64,000 nt of DNA from JABGQS01 sp963666505 (GCA_963666505.2 CAXXXL010000001.1:372001-436000), one strand, 5' to 3'; shown: positions 32,273 to 40,443, counted from the first letter of the stretch. The notes: generated from the sequence alone by a model not told the origin. Numbers and translations are program-made.

Positions 32273-32388
32273 CGTCAGACGACGAACTACGGCGTTGGCA
32301 GCGCCTGCATAAAGACAGTCACGTATGTAAATACGCTCCTGCCTTAAGCAAGCTTGCCGCCTTGTATTTCGACGCCTGTCTCGATTAA
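32273..32388 (+). repeat. 116-nt spacer element, copy 1
   Basis: Begins CGTCAGACGACGAAC and ends CGCCTGTCTCGATTAA. It aligns over its full length with copy 2 (32477-32592) at roughly 80 percent identity by eye. It contains a GTCGTC/GACGAC-type palindrome at its left edge and a CGTAT...ATACG hairpin in the middle. It lies in the 23S-5S spacer, a 379-bp stretch (32261-32639) without genes. Confidence 0.8.
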
Positions 32389-32476
32389 GAAAAGATCAAT
32401 GTTTTTAAGAAGAATGATTTGTTTGATAAGACTTTTTCTTACTTTGTCTGCAGTTTTTAATGTTCTTTTTTACCGT

Positions 32477-32592
32477 CGTCAGACGACGAACTGCGCTGTT
32501 GGCAGCGTCTGGACAAGACAATCACGTATGAATAATACGCTCATGCCTTGACCAAACTTGCCGCCTTGCATTTCACCGCCTGTCTTGGTAAA
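32477..32592 (+). repeat. 116-nt spacer element, copy 2
   Basis: Begins CGTCAGACGACGAAC and ends CGCCTGTCTTGGTAAA. The blocks shared with copy 1 include GTTGGCAGCG, ATCACGTATG/GTCACGTATG, CTTGCCGCCTTG and CCGCCTGTCT. Differences in the central hairpin are in the loop (gtaa versus gaata) while the CGTAT/ATACG arms are kept, which suggests structural constraint or recent duplication. About 88 bp of T-rich unique sequence separate the copies. Confidence 0.8.
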
Positions 32593-32639
32593 ATAGCAAA
32601 GCAGAAATGCGTTGCGGCATTAAAACAAGTTCATAAATT

Positions 32640-32756
32640 TCCGGTGGTTATGGCGGAAGGGATCCACCTGTTCTCATCTCGAACACAGTAGTTAAGCCTT
32701 CTTGCGCCGATGGTACTTGGCTGGTAACGGCCCGGGAGAGTAGGTAGCTGCCGGAT
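32640..32756 (+). rRNA. 5S ribosomal RNA
   Basis: About 117 nt. Conserved features: 5' CCGGTGGTTATGGCGGAAGG, CCACCTGTTCTCATCTCGAA, CACAGTAGTTAAG and GGGAGAGTAGGTAGCTGCCGG; the two ends (TCCGG/CCGGA) pair. Ends are estimated. Confidence 0.93.
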
Positions 32757-32805
32757 TCAATTTTAATACATGAGCGGTTTTTCGCTGTAAAAGCCGCTCT
32801 AATAT

Positions 32806-32880
32806 TCCTCAGTAGCTCAGCGGTAGAGCATTCGGCTGTTAACCGAAGGGTCGTTGGTTCAAACCCAACCTGGGGAGCCA
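32806..32880 (+). tRNA. tRNA-Asn (GTT)
   Basis: 75 nt with acceptor TCCTCAG/CTGGGGA, D-arm AGCTCAGCGGTAGAGC, anticodon stem-loop TTCGGCTGTTAACCGAA (anticodon GTT), T-arm GTTGGTTCAAACCCAAC and terminal GCCA. It is the last gene of the rRNA operon. A GAGCGG/CCGCTC hairpin (about 32772-32798) between 5S and the tRNA is a likely processing structure. Confidence 0.96.
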
Positions 32881-32884
32881 TTTT

Positions 32885-32909
32885 AAAAGCTCACTAGATG
32901 GGCTTTTTT
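32885..32909 (+). terminator. rRNA operon terminator
   Basis: AAAAGCTC (32885-32892) pairs with GGGCTTTT (32900-32907) with one G-U pair, followed by TTATTTTATT. It lies directly after tRNA-Asn. Confidence 0.8.
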
Positions 32910-32962
32910 ATTTTATTCAAATAAAGAACATTAAGCATTTGTTAAATCTATTGAAAATATGA

Positions 32963-32990
32963 TTGAATACACCATATGATGTGGTATAAT
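32963..32990 (+). promoter_or_regulatory. Promoter of the PhoH-family gene
   Basis: TTGAAT (32963-32968), a 16-bp spacer and TATAAT (32985-32990) preceded by TGG (an extended -10) lie 48 bp upstream of the TTG start. Confidence 0.7.
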
Positions 32991-33038
32991 TAGTTATTGC
33001 ACAATATATAATGTCATATATATCAAAGGGGTGTCGTA

Positions 33039-34433
33039 TTGAATAAGACTTTCGTACTTGATACAAACGTCATTCTTCAAACTCCGTACTGCCTTTTAAT
33101 GTTCGAAGACAATACTGTGGTTATTCCCGAAGTGGTTCTTGAAGAGCTGGACAGGTTTAAAAAAGAGCGTAGTGAGCTTGGCGCAAATGCACGTCAGGCA
33201 GGGCGTATGCTGGACAGCCTTATGAAGCTTGGGAAGCTTTCGGACGGAGTAAAACTTCAAAACGGCGGAACGCTGAGAATAGAGCTTAATTTTGAGCACA
33301 TAAGCCTGCCGAAGTTTTGGGAAAGTGACAAGAATGACAACCGGATAATCGCTGTATGCAAGGGACTCAAGGAGCAGGGGGAGAACGTCTTTCTTGTTAC
33401 AAAGGACACGTTTGCACGCGTAAAGGCAGACCTGATCGGCGTTGAAACGCAAGACTTTTTTGCAGAGCAGAGCCCGGATGTTGAAGAGCAGTATAAAGGA
33501 CGGGACGAGGCTATAGCATCGAAACAGTGTATAGATGAGTTCTATGAAAAGGGGTTTATGCTGCCGGAAGAGATTTATCAGATGGATGATAAATCTGAAA
33601 AGAGTGCTCCGGCAATGTATGAGAATGAATTTTTTATCATTCATTCTGAGGAAAACAGACGACAGACGGCGCTTTGCAGGTATGACGGCGAAAAGCTTGT
33701 TAAGCTCAACTTTCTGGATGCGAACCCGTTTGGAGTTGTAGCCAGAAACACCGGGCAGAAGTTTATGCAGGAAGCGCTGATGATGGACGTTGCTACCCAG
33801 CCGCTCGTTGTAATCAAAGGGCCTGCCGGCACTGCGAAAACTTTTTATTCTCTGGCAGTTGGGCTGCATAAGTTGTTTGACAGTGAAAGGGCTCATTTTA
33901 GAAAGATACTTGTGTGCAGGCCTAACGTAAAATTTGATGAGGATATAGGGTTCTTGCCGGGCACTGAGCAGCAGAAGATCGAGCCGTATTTAAGGCCTAT
34001 TGTTGACAATCTTGAAGTGCTTATGGGGATGGATTCAAACGGAAAATTCGGCAAGGAATATGAGATAAGGGACAAGATAGACGAGCTTTTTGATAGGAAG
34101 ATGATAACCAGCGAAGCGATAGCTTATATGAGGGGACGCTCTATAGCGAACAATTGGGTGATAATCGATGAGGCGCAGAACTTAACGCCGCGGCAGGCAA
34201 AGGGGCTTATCACAAGAGCCGGAATAGGCACAAAGCTGATACTGCTGGGCGATCCAAATCAGATAGACCATCCGTTCCTTGACGAGCGTACGAACGGGCT
34301 TTGCTATGCAGCGGAGACAATGAAGGGGACGAGCTGCTGCGTTCAGATAACGCTGAGCGAGGAAGAATGTGAAAGAAGCAACCTTGCATACGAGGCTTCA
34401 AAGAGAATGGGAGACCTTCACAGGTTAAGATAA
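33039..34433 (+). CDS. PIN domain - PhoH family ATPase
   Basis: 464 residues starting at TTG 33039, six bases after AAAGGGGTG. Residues 1-130 form a PIN nuclease domain (FVLDTNVILQTP, VVIPEVVLEELD, DNRIIAVC, LVTKDTFARVKA), keeping the acidic positions of the PIN site. Residues about 235-450 are the PhoH helicase-like ATPase with Walker A GPAGTAKT (261-268), VIIDEAQNLTPRQAK and ILLGDPNQIDHP. It is the YlaK/PhoH2-type fusion; PhoH2 proteins of mycobacteria show RNA helicase and RNase activity. No VapB-like antitoxin gene precedes it. Confidence 0.93.
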   Translation: MNKTFVLDTNVILQTPYCLLMFEDNTVVIPEVVLEELDRFKKERSELGANARQAGRMLDSLMKLGKLSDGVKLQNGGTLRIELNFEHISLPKFWESDKNDNRIIAVCKGLKEQGENVFLVTKDTFARVKADLIGVETQDFFAEQSPDVEEQYKGRDEAIASKQCIDEFYEKGFMLPEEIYQMDDKSEKSAPAMYENEFFIIHSEENRRQTALCRYDGEKLVKLNFLDANPFGVVARNTGQKFMQEALMMDVATQPLVVIKGPAGTAKTFYSLAVGLHKLFDSERAHFRKILVCRPNVKFDEDIGFLPGTEQQKIEPYLRPIVDNLEVLMGMDSNGKFGKEYEIRDKIDELFDRKMITSEAIAYMRGRSIANNWVIIDEAQNLTPRQAKGLITRAGIGTKLILLGDPNQIDHPFLDERTNGLCYAAETMKGTSCCVQITLSEEECERSNLAYEASKRMGDLHRLR

Positions 34434-34457
34434 GTTATAATAAATAGGAGAACTTAA

Positions 34458-34793
34458 ATGGGAATAATCGCATCAAAAGCATCGGACGAAGGGTATATAA
34501 AGGCACTTGACGGTATTGAGCGCAAGACGCTCACGTACGGCGAAAAGACACTGACAGCAGAGTTTAGACTGCAGAAAGGCAAAGAGCTGCCAATGCACTC
34601 GCACCCGCACGAACAATCAGGGTATCTTGTCAGCGGGCATATAGTGCTTAGCATTGACGGAGAAGAATATGATATGATGTCGGGAGATGCCTGGGCGATA
34701 AAAGGGGACTTGATGCATGGTGCGAAAATAATTGAGGATTCTGTTGCTGTTGAGGTTTTCTCACCGGTGAGGGAAGATTATATACCAGAGTAA
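34458..34793 (+). CDS. Small cupin-domain protein
   Basis: 111 residues forming a single cupin barrel. Metal-site motif 1 reads MHSHPHEQSGYLVSG (H.H....(E/Q)...G) and motif 2 GDAWAIKGDLMHGAKI. SD AGGAG precedes ATG 34458. It lies 24 bp after the PhoH gene and may be co-transcribed. The substrate or ligand cannot be deduced. Confidence 0.85.
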   Translation: MGIIASKASDEGYIKALDGIERKTLTYGEKTLTAEFRLQKGKELPMHSHPHEQSGYLVSGHIVLSIDGEEYDMMSGDAWAIKGDLMHGAKIIEDSVAVEVFSPVREDYIPE

Positions 34794-35036
34794 TATGCCG
34801 ATACTACTTTGGAACTCGTTGAGAATGGATATTTGATCAATCTAAAATATCTAAATATGGCTATAACAATTAAGGTTTTTATAGGTTAGATTATGATTTG
34901 ATAATCCTATTTTATGGCTCTTGATTTTCAGCTAGACAAAACATATGTGATGCTATATAATCCAATATATGGTATTATAAATTAAAATTGAGTTATTCAG
35001 ACAAGATAAGAACGCTGTTATTGATGGGAATAATAT

Positions 35037-35465
35037 ATGAAAAAAATTGTATCAGTTTTTCTAAGTATAATTTTGCTGCTGAGTTTTGCCGCTTGTTCAA
35101 AAGTAAGCAGCAAAAAATTCACTAATATTCAGAGTGTATATGATGAATTTATGTTGGAGAATATTTCGGAGATCAAAGTTGTTAACGGTACAACAGGCAA
35201 TAGAGCTAGCATTACTGAACAGGAAGAAATCAAGTTTGTATTTGAGGAATTCAGCCAATTAGCAGTAAAAAATATTAAACAGCCTAAAGAAGATTCGTCC
35301 GGTTATACATATGCTATAGGTTTTTACAAAGATGAAGAAAAAATACTAGGTATATCATATGGAAGCATTACTGAAACATTATTAATAAACGGGCATTTGT
35401 ACATAATCGAGGATATGAGCATCATTCAAAGCGCTATTGATTACTTTGGTGAGATTATTAAATAA
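35037..35465 (+). CDS. Hypothetical lipoprotein
   Basis: 142 residues with a lipobox signal peptide (MKKIVSVFLSIILLLSFAAC, Cys20). The mature domain is a small alpha-beta unit without a recognised family. The gene and both flanks (34794-35036 and 35466-35518) are clearly more AT-rich than the neighbourhood, which may mark a recent insertion. The ribosome-binding site is weak (GATGGGA). The 243-bp upstream gap shows no gene. Confidence 0.65.
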   Translation: MKKIVSVFLSIILLLSFAACSKVSSKKFTNIQSVYDEFMLENISEIKVVNGTTGNRASITEQEEIKFVFEEFSQLAVKNIKQPKEDSSGYTYAIGFYKDEEKILGISYGSITETLLINGHLYIIEDMSIIQSAIDYFGEIIK

Positions 35466-35518
35466 TTAATTAAAAATATCTAAATACAAGTATTTACATA
35501 GTCTTGTATCAGATCGTA

Positions 35519-35546
35519 TTGACAAAAGCATTGAAAATGATAGAAT
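35519..35546 (+). promoter_or_regulatory. Promoter of the ABC-F leader
   Basis: TTGACA (35519-35524), a 16-bp spacer and TAGAAT (35541-35546). It is placed about 125 bp before the ABC-F start codon, so the transcript has a leader of roughly 115 nt. Confidence 0.7.
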
Positions 35547-35576
35547 AACAACTAAACAAACACCACGGAGGCTGGA

Positions 35577-35588
35577 ATGAGAAAGTAG
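35577..35588 (+). CDS. Leader uORF 1 (Met-Arg-Lys)
   Basis: ATG AGA AAG TAG, a three-codon ORF with an excellent Shine-Dalgarno GGAGG (35567-35571) five bases upstream. The strength of the ribosome-binding site compared with the length of the ORF points to a regulatory leader rather than chance. Confidence 0.5.
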   Translation: MRK

Positions 35589-35590
35589 CA

Positions 35591-35614
35591 ATGACAAAAC
35601 GCAAAAATATTTAA
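35591..35614 (+). CDS. Leader uORF 2 (Met-Thr-Lys-Arg-Lys-Asn-Ile)
   Basis: Seven codons ending in TAA at 35612, starting two bases after uORF 1 stops, so reinitiation is possible. Its codons cover the left arm (35594-35605) of a 12-bp stem with 35621-35632. A ribosome paused on either uORF would melt that stem. Confidence 0.4.
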   Translation: MTKRKNI

Positions 35615-35669
35615 GCTTAATTTGTGTTTTGTTGTGCGATTCTCTTAATTCTGCGGAGGTGTTTTTTAT

Positions 35670-37079
35670 ATGCTCACAATTAAACTCAATAATATAATTA
35701 TGGAATACGGCGGGCGCAGGCTTTTCAACATCAAAGCTGCCTTTGTTTATTCAAACGAAAAAATTGGGATTATCGGTGCAAACGGAAGTGGTAAGACGAC
35801 GCTTCTTGATATAATCGCAGGCAGAGAAAAACCGGTATCCGGAAATGCAGAGCTGTTTTCCGGCTTTAGCTATATTGATCAGCTTGGGCTGCCGCAGGGC
35901 GAAGCCTGCAGACAGATCGACTACAGCTGGGCAGCGGATGGCGAGCCTATGAGCGGCGGAGAGATAATGCGCAGAAAGCTTGCAGAGGGTTTTGGCACGG
36001 ATGCAGGTATACTTTTGTGCGACGAGCCGACTTCTAACCTTGACGAGCTGGGGATAGTCCGGCTGGAGAGGGCGCTTAAAAATATTAAGGGAACGCTGTT
36101 GCTTGTAAGCCACGACAGGCAGCTTCTTGATTCCGTTTGTACAAAGATATGGGAGTTAGATGGCGCTCTTAAGGAATACAGCGGTAATTATTCAAGCTAT
36201 ATCAACGAAAAGGAAAAGCAAAAACAGAATGAACGCAAGGAGTATGAAAAGTATTTAGAGAAAAAGAATCGACTTGAAGCTGCGACAAAAGAGCGCTCGA
36301 CCAAAGCTGCCCGAATGAAACATACTCCAAGGCGAATGGGCAACAGCGAAGCGCGGCTGCACAGGATGGACGTAAGGCAGAGAGCGGGCAAGGTCAGCAA
36401 AGCATCCGGACAGATTTCGTCGAGGCTGGAAAAGCTGGAGAAAAAGGACAAACCAAAAGAGCAGCCAAAGCTAAAGCTTTTCAGCAGCGGTGAAGCGGGC
36501 AAGCAGGGAAGGATTGCTGTTGCTGTGGAGAACCTGAGCTTTTCATACGGGCAGAAAAAGGTTATTGACGACCTGAGCTTCTATGCGGGCACGGGAGAAA
36601 AGATAGCCGTTACCGGGTCTAACGGGAGCGGAAAAACGACGCTTTTAAACTGCATCGCGAATGCTGTGCCGGGAGTAAGGATATCGCCTTTAGCAGAGAC
36701 GGGTTATTTCAGACAAGGGTGCCCGGAGCTTGATGAAGGGAGCAGCATACTCGAATTTGTTATGCGAAAGAGCAGGCAGCCGGAACACACTGCAAGAACG
36801 ATACTGGCGGGCCTTGGCATTAAAAGGGACGACGTATACAAGAAGATATCGGTGCTTTTGGGTGGAGAGAGGTGTAAGGTATCGCTTTGCGCACTTGTCT
36901 GTCAAAACCCGACGATAATGCTGCTTGATGAGCCGACGAACTATCTTGATATCTATGTTCTCTCTGCGCTGGAAGAGATGCTGGAAAGCTGCGAAAACAC
37001 GTTGTTGCTTGTAAGCCACGACAGGTTTTTCCGCAGCAAAGTCACTGACAGACAGATAGACCTTGACGGGAAAGGCTGA
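35670..37079 (+). CDS. ABC-F family ATPase, probable ribosomal protection protein
   Basis: 469 residues with two ABC domains and no membrane part. ABC1: Walker A GANGSGKT (36-43), signature MSGGE, Walker B LLCDEPTSNLD. A charged linker (about 170-270, KEKQKQNERKEYEKYLEKKNR) corresponds to the P-site tRNA interaction/antibiotic-resistance domain region. ABC2: Walker A GSNGSGKT (316-323), degenerate signature LLGGE, Walker B MLLDEPTNYLD. The short N-terminal domain and the basic linker fit the Vga/Lsa/CplR resistance group better than the housekeeping EttA/Uup types, but sequence alone does not prove which drugs are affected. SD GGAGGTG precedes ATG 35670. Confidence 0.85.
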   Translation: MLTIKLNNIIMEYGGRRLFNIKAAFVYSNEKIGIIGANGSGKTTLLDIIAGREKPVSGNAELFSGFSYIDQLGLPQGEACRQIDYSWAADGEPMSGGEIMRRKLAEGFGTDAGILLCDEPTSNLDELGIVRLERALKNIKGTLLLVSHDRQLLDSVCTKIWELDGALKEYSGNYSSYINEKEKQKQNERKEYEKYLEKKNRLEAATKERSTKAARMKHTPRRMGNSEARLHRMDVRQRAGKVSKASGQISSRLEKLEKKDKPKEQPKLKLFSSGEAGKQGRIAVAVENLSFSYGQKKVIDDLSFYAGTGEKIAVTGSNGSGKTTLLNCIANAVPGVRISPLAETGYFRQGCPELDEGSSILEFVMRKSRQPEHTARTILAGLGIKRDDVYKKISVLLGGERCKVSLCALVCQNPTIMLLDEPTNYLDIYVLSALEEMLESCENTLLLVSHDRFFRSKVTDRQIDLDGKG

Positions 37080-37103
37080 GTATGAAAAGCGCTTGAATTA
37101 TGA

Positions 37104-37126
37104 TATACTCAAATCAATATTGATTT
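37104..37126 (+). promoter_or_regulatory. Extended -10 promoter followed by a perfect 16-bp palindrome
   Basis: TGATATACT (extended -10; TATACT 37104-37109) is followed directly by AAATCAATATTGATTT (37111-37126), a perfect inverted repeat at the expected transcription start. The placement suggests a repressor operator controlling the flavoprotein gene. Confidence 0.5.
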
Positions 37127-37139
37127 AAGGAGAATGCTT

Positions 37140-38048
37140 GTGACTTCTTTCAAAGATTTAAGGATCGTGGATAATTTTTACCAGACATCTGCCTTTTTCC
37201 CTATGCCGACTATTCTTATATCAACGCTGTGTGAAGACGGGATGACAAGCATAGGGTCTTATTCATTGTGCAGCCCGTATTATGTGGCAGGAAAAGATTA
37301 CTACGCTATGCTGCTTTGTCTGAGAAACAATTCTAATACCTCAAAGAATATATTAAGCAATTCGGTATGTTCACTTAACTTCATTCCCGATAAGCAAAAA
37401 TATTTCAGAGAAGCTGTGCGCCTCGGATATCCGGGAGACGAACCGAAAGAAAAAATGAAGGACCTCTTGTTTAATCTTGAAGACGGTCTGGCAGCGGGAA
37501 AACGTCCTAAAGTCATCAGCGAATCTTTTCAGGTGTTTGAGTGCAGCTGGGTCTCGGAACTGGATGATGCACAGAACGATAAGGTGCAGGAAAGCTATAG
37601 CCCGCCGTATCATGATTTCAACGGTATCACAAGCGAGACAGGTGCGCATTTTATACTTCGTATTGACAAGATATTGATGAAAGAAAAATATACGAAGACT
37701 ATTATCAACGGAACAAGAGCTGGAGGCTTTCCTAAGATACCGATAGATTACGGGTATCGTGATAATACCCACTTCTGGTATGCAAAGTCGGGACGGCCCA
37801 GAAAAGAGCCCATTCCAAAGAAAGACGGAATCGCTGTTGAGGCAGTGATATATGCATCCGAACGCATTGATCCGGATGTAAGATTCACCCGGGAAGCCTG
37901 CGAAAGGCTTACAAGTGTTCCGAGAGTGTTTTTAAACACCGCTTTGAACGGGTGTGTGAAATGGGCGAAGCAGAATGACGTCAGCTTGATAACAAACGAG
38001 CATATGGAAATGATAAACGATAAGAGAAGCAAGGAAAAAAAGGAGTAA
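37140..38048 (+). CDS. Flavin reductase-like (FMN-binding split barrel) protein
   Basis: 302 residues from GTG 37140, for which AAGGAG (37128-37133) is spaced six bases; the in-frame ATG 37134 directly abuts the AAGGAG and is less likely. The N-terminal half is a flavin-reductase split barrel (FFPMPTILISTLCEDGMTSIGSYSLCSPYYV, AMLLCLRNNSNTSKNILSN, CSLNFI). The C-terminal half is less typical, with YGYRDNTHFWYA and a basic end. Members bind FMN and act as oxidoreductases; partner unknown. Confidence 0.78.
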   Translation: MTSFKDLRIVDNFYQTSAFFPMPTILISTLCEDGMTSIGSYSLCSPYYVAGKDYYAMLLCLRNNSNTSKNILSNSVCSLNFIPDKQKYFREAVRLGYPGDEPKEKMKDLLFNLEDGLAAGKRPKVISESFQVFECSWVSELDDAQNDKVQESYSPPYHDFNGITSETGAHFILRIDKILMKEKYTKTIINGTRAGGFPKIPIDYGYRDNTHFWYAKSGRPRKEPIPKKDGIAVEAVIYASERIDPDVRFTREACERLTSVPRVFLNTALNGCVKWAKQNDVSLITNEHMEMINDKRSKEKKE

Positions 38049-38051
38049 GAG

Positions 38052-38402
38052 TCAGAGAACCAAAAAGTAAAGAGCTACCCATAAAAGGTGCATGATGTTG
38101 ATGAGTGCATATACAATGAAAATTATATTTATAATGATGTTTGAAATTCGCAGCTGACGACTGTCAGCTTTTTTCAGCCTGACGCCAACGTAGAAAAGCA
38201 GAACTGCGGGCAGGATTATTTTTGCAATGACCGTCAGGGAGGAAGTTGATATAAGCAAACTCATGACAGGGTTTAATTCTATAAACATCTCCGTTTTTAG
38301 AAGGAACCAGGTCAACTGGATATCGTTTATATTCAGAGCATAAATTATAAACAGCTTGTTCCTGACGTTGGTATATTCGCACTGTTTAAAGAAGGCAAAC
38401 AT
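38052..38402 (-). CDS. DUF5658-like integral membrane protein
   Basis: 116 residues with three membrane helices. The segment NINDIQLTWFLLKTEMFIELNPVM matches the D..(L)T.....G...E.NP(V/L)M pattern of DUF5658 proteins; later helices are KIILPAVLLFYVGVRL and INIMHLLWVALYFLVL. SD GGAGGAA precedes ATG 38402. It converges with the flavoprotein gene at a distance of 3 bp. Function unknown. Confidence 0.7.
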   Translation of the reverse strand: MFAFFKQCEYTNVRNKLFIIYALNINDIQLTWFLLKTEMFIELNPVMSLLISTSSLTVIAKIILPAVLLFYVGVRLKKADSRQLRISNIIINIIFIVYALINIMHLLWVALYFLVL

Positions 38403-38432
38403 GGAATTCCTCCAGGTTATGCTTTTTGCCCG

Positions 38433-39008
38433 CTAGTCTTCGTAGAAAACAACTTTGCCGTCCTGAAATTTTTCTATCATTGCCAGCGATTCAATCTTGT
38501 AGCCGGACTGGCGCAGTTTATTGCCGCCGTCCTGAAAAACTTTCTCTATAACTATACCGAAACCGACTATCTTTGCACCTGCCTGTGAAGCAATGTCTAT
38601 CATGGAGTTGGTAGCGCTGCCCGAAGCTAAAAAATCGTCCACGATCAGCACGCTGTCTTCGCTGTTGAGGTGCTGCTTGGAAATCCTTACTTTATATTTC
38701 TTGCCACGTGTGAAAGAAAAAACCTCGCTCTCGTAGACATCTGCGGGCAAATTCCTCGATTCAGTTTTTTTTGCAAACACCACGGGGACTTTGAAGTATC
38801 TTGCGGTGGCAAATGCGATGCTTATGCCGGATGTTTCAACGGTAAGTACTTTAGTTACTTTCTCGTCCTTGAATCTGTTATAGAACTCTTTTCCGATTTC
38901 GTCTATGAATTCTACGTCTATCTGGTGGTTTAAAAACGAATCGACTTTTAAGATATCATCACCGATAACAGTGCCGACGTCTCTGATTTTCTTCTTTAGC
39001 AACTGCAT
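38433..39008 (-). CDS. xpt: Xanthine phosphoribosyltransferase
   Basis: 191 residues from ATG 39008 with SD AAAGGAA; the upstream in-frame TTG is unlikely. The N-terminus MQLLKKKIRDVGTVIGDDILKVDSFLNHQID is diagnostic of Firmicutes Xpt. The PRPP loop is VLIVDDFLASGSAT. It converts xanthine and PRPP to XMP in purine salvage. Unlike xpt of B. subtilis there is no purine riboswitch in the 110-bp upstream gap and no adjacent xanthine permease gene. Confidence 0.93.
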   Translation of the reverse strand: MQLLKKKIRDVGTVIGDDILKVDSFLNHQIDVEFIDEIGKEFYNRFKDEKVTKVLTVETSGISIAFATARYFKVPVVFAKKTESRNLPADVYESEVFSFTRGKKYKVRISKQHLNSEDSVLIVDDFLASGSATNSMIDIASQAGAKIVGFGIVIEKVFQDGGNKLRQSGYKIESLAMIEKFQDGKVVFYED

Positions 39009-39056
39009 AGCTATTCCTTTCAAAAGAACGAGATTTGATTTTGTGTGTTGAAATAG

Positions 39057-39065
39057 ATTATAACA
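39057..39065 (-). promoter_or_regulatory. Extended -10 promoter of xpt
   Basis: On the minus strand TGTTATAAT provides a consensus TATAAT with an upstream TG. No good -35 is seen at 17 bp. It lies about 50 bp before the xpt ATG. Confidence 0.55.
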
Positions 39066-39118
39066 TAAAATTTATATGAAAAACACTGCTAATTTATTTT
39101 TGGGCTTGAAACCCGGTT

Positions 39119-40303
39119 TTAGCTAAGGGTTTTATTTTCGTGGCTGCGAGCGAATAGAAAGAACACCAGCATGACAGCAGCAGCGGCGGCACACATGTAG
39201 TAGGCCGACGACTGGGTGGATGCATTTACAAGCAGGCCGGCGAAGAAAGGAAGCAGTGCAGCGCCAAGCCCGCAGAAAGCAAACGTTATATTCAGCATCG
39301 GGGCTGTGTAGCCCTTGCTCTTTTTAGCGATGCTGTCGATTATAAACGGCCAGATCGGTCCACTGCCAAAACCGCAGACAGCGAACATGGCTATTTTTAC
39401 AGTCGGGTTTGGCAGCAGCATAGCAAGCAGCAATGCAGCTATTGCAATAGATGAGAAAACAGTGAAAACGGCTTTTGAGTTCTTGACCATTATGCCTGCG
39501 AGAAGCCTTGAAAAGGCCATGGCGAGCCAGTAGAACGAAAGCGCTGTATGGCTGAGCTGCGGCATTGAGAGCTGCACCTCGAAATAGCTGTCAGTAAAGT
39601 TTGCGGTCGTGTTTTCTATGCCGACATAAAGAAATATCGCTATTATAAGCAGCAGTATAACTTTGTTCTTAAGCTTGCCGACCACCGAGAATATCTTGAC
39701 TTGCTTTCCGCCTATGTTGTCGCCGTAGTGCTTTGCCAGCAGCGAAAGCATTGCCATGATAAAGAACATTGCGGCTATCAGGAAATATAGGTGTTGAAAA
39801 TAGATACCCTTTTTATCGATAAGCCATTCTGCGATGAGAGGGCCTGCGAACGCACCGGCGCTGAAAAGGACCTGGGAGAAATTGAGGTGAAGAGCGGACC
39901 TTGCGCTGAATTCGTCGGCAAGGACGGCGGATGTCGTAGCCTCGAGAACAGCGTACCCCGCCCCGACCAGAAGTATGGAGCATATATAAGCGGCTGTTGA
40001 ACCCGAGCCGCCCGCAAGAAGCATGCCCGCTATCATAAGAGTGTATGACAGAAGTATCGTCTTTTTCTTGCCTATCCTGGCGCTGAGCACCCCGAGTATG
40101 AAGGGGGAGATCACCATGCCTATGCTCTGCATCGCAACAAAAATGCCGACCATGCCTGCACTGAGCAGGAACTTGTCGGTTATGCTAAGAACGGTGTATT
40201 GGAAAAAAGCAATGTATATTCCCAGCATCATAAGCGATATGTAGCTGACGAATATTACCAGAGCTTTGTTTTTAAATGTGTTTTGCGCAGATGCAGAATT
40301 CAT
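39119..40303 (-). CDS. Major facilitator superfamily transporter
   Basis: 394 residues with twelve predicted membrane helices. The MFS loop 2-3 motif reads GVLSARIGKKKTILLSY, and helix 5 has SQVLFSAGAFAGPLIAEW. The second half repeats the fold (SRLLAGIMVKNSKAVFTVFSS). Layout resembles FucP/sugar-type and YfkF-type members, but the substrate cannot be assigned. SD AGAGGAAAA precedes ATG 40303. Confidence 0.88.
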   Translation of the reverse strand: MNSASAQNTFKNKALVIFVSYISLMMLGIYIAFFQYTVLSITDKFLLSAGMVGIFVAMQSIGMVISPFILGVLSARIGKKKTILLSYTLMIAGMLLAGGSGSTAAYICSILLVGAGYAVLEATTSAVLADEFSARSALHLNFSQVLFSAGAFAGPLIAEWLIDKKGIYFQHLYFLIAAMFFIMAMLSLLAKHYGDNIGGKQVKIFSVVGKLKNKVILLLIIAIFLYVGIENTTANFTDSYFEVQLSMPQLSHTALSFYWLAMAFSRLLAGIMVKNSKAVFTVFSSIAIAALLLAMLLPNPTVKIAMFAVCGFGSGPIWPFIIDSIAKKSKGYTAPMLNITFAFCGLGAALLPFFAGLLVNASTQSSAYYMCAAAAAVMLVFFLFARSHENKTLS

Positions 40304-40443
40304 TATTTTCCTCTGTGAAAAAAAATAAGCTAGTTAGAGTATATTTGCCGCCAGCCCGTTTTGTCAATCCCTTTTGTTGCGCAGGTAAAAGAAAATGTAT
40401 TGCCGGGATGGAAATATCTTTTTGGATATCGTATACTATATGC

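Larger units (their letters stand above)
35558..35664 (+). promoter_or_regulatory. Putative ribosome-mediated attenuator upstream of the ABC-F gene
   Basis: The leader holds two tiny uORFs and two competing pairings. ACAAAACGCAAA (35594-35605) pairs with TTTGTGTTTTGT (35621-35632). AAACACC (35558-35564) can pair with GGTGTTT (35658-35664), which overlaps the ABC-F Shine-Dalgarno GGAGGTG. The second pairing would hide the ribosome-binding site and is followed by further Ts, so either translational or transcriptional control is possible. Many antibiotic-resistance ABC-F genes are induced by drug-stalled ribosomes on leader ORFs. Confidence 0.5.

Noticed and set aside
33039..34433. PIN-domain toxin of a toxin-antitoxin pair
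   Set aside because: The PIN domain is fused to a PhoH ATPase and no small antitoxin ORF precedes it.
39009..39118. Purine riboswitch expected upstream of xpt
   Set aside because: The 110-bp gap lacks the conserved TATA...junction and paired loops of the purine aptamer; only an extended -10 promoter is seen.
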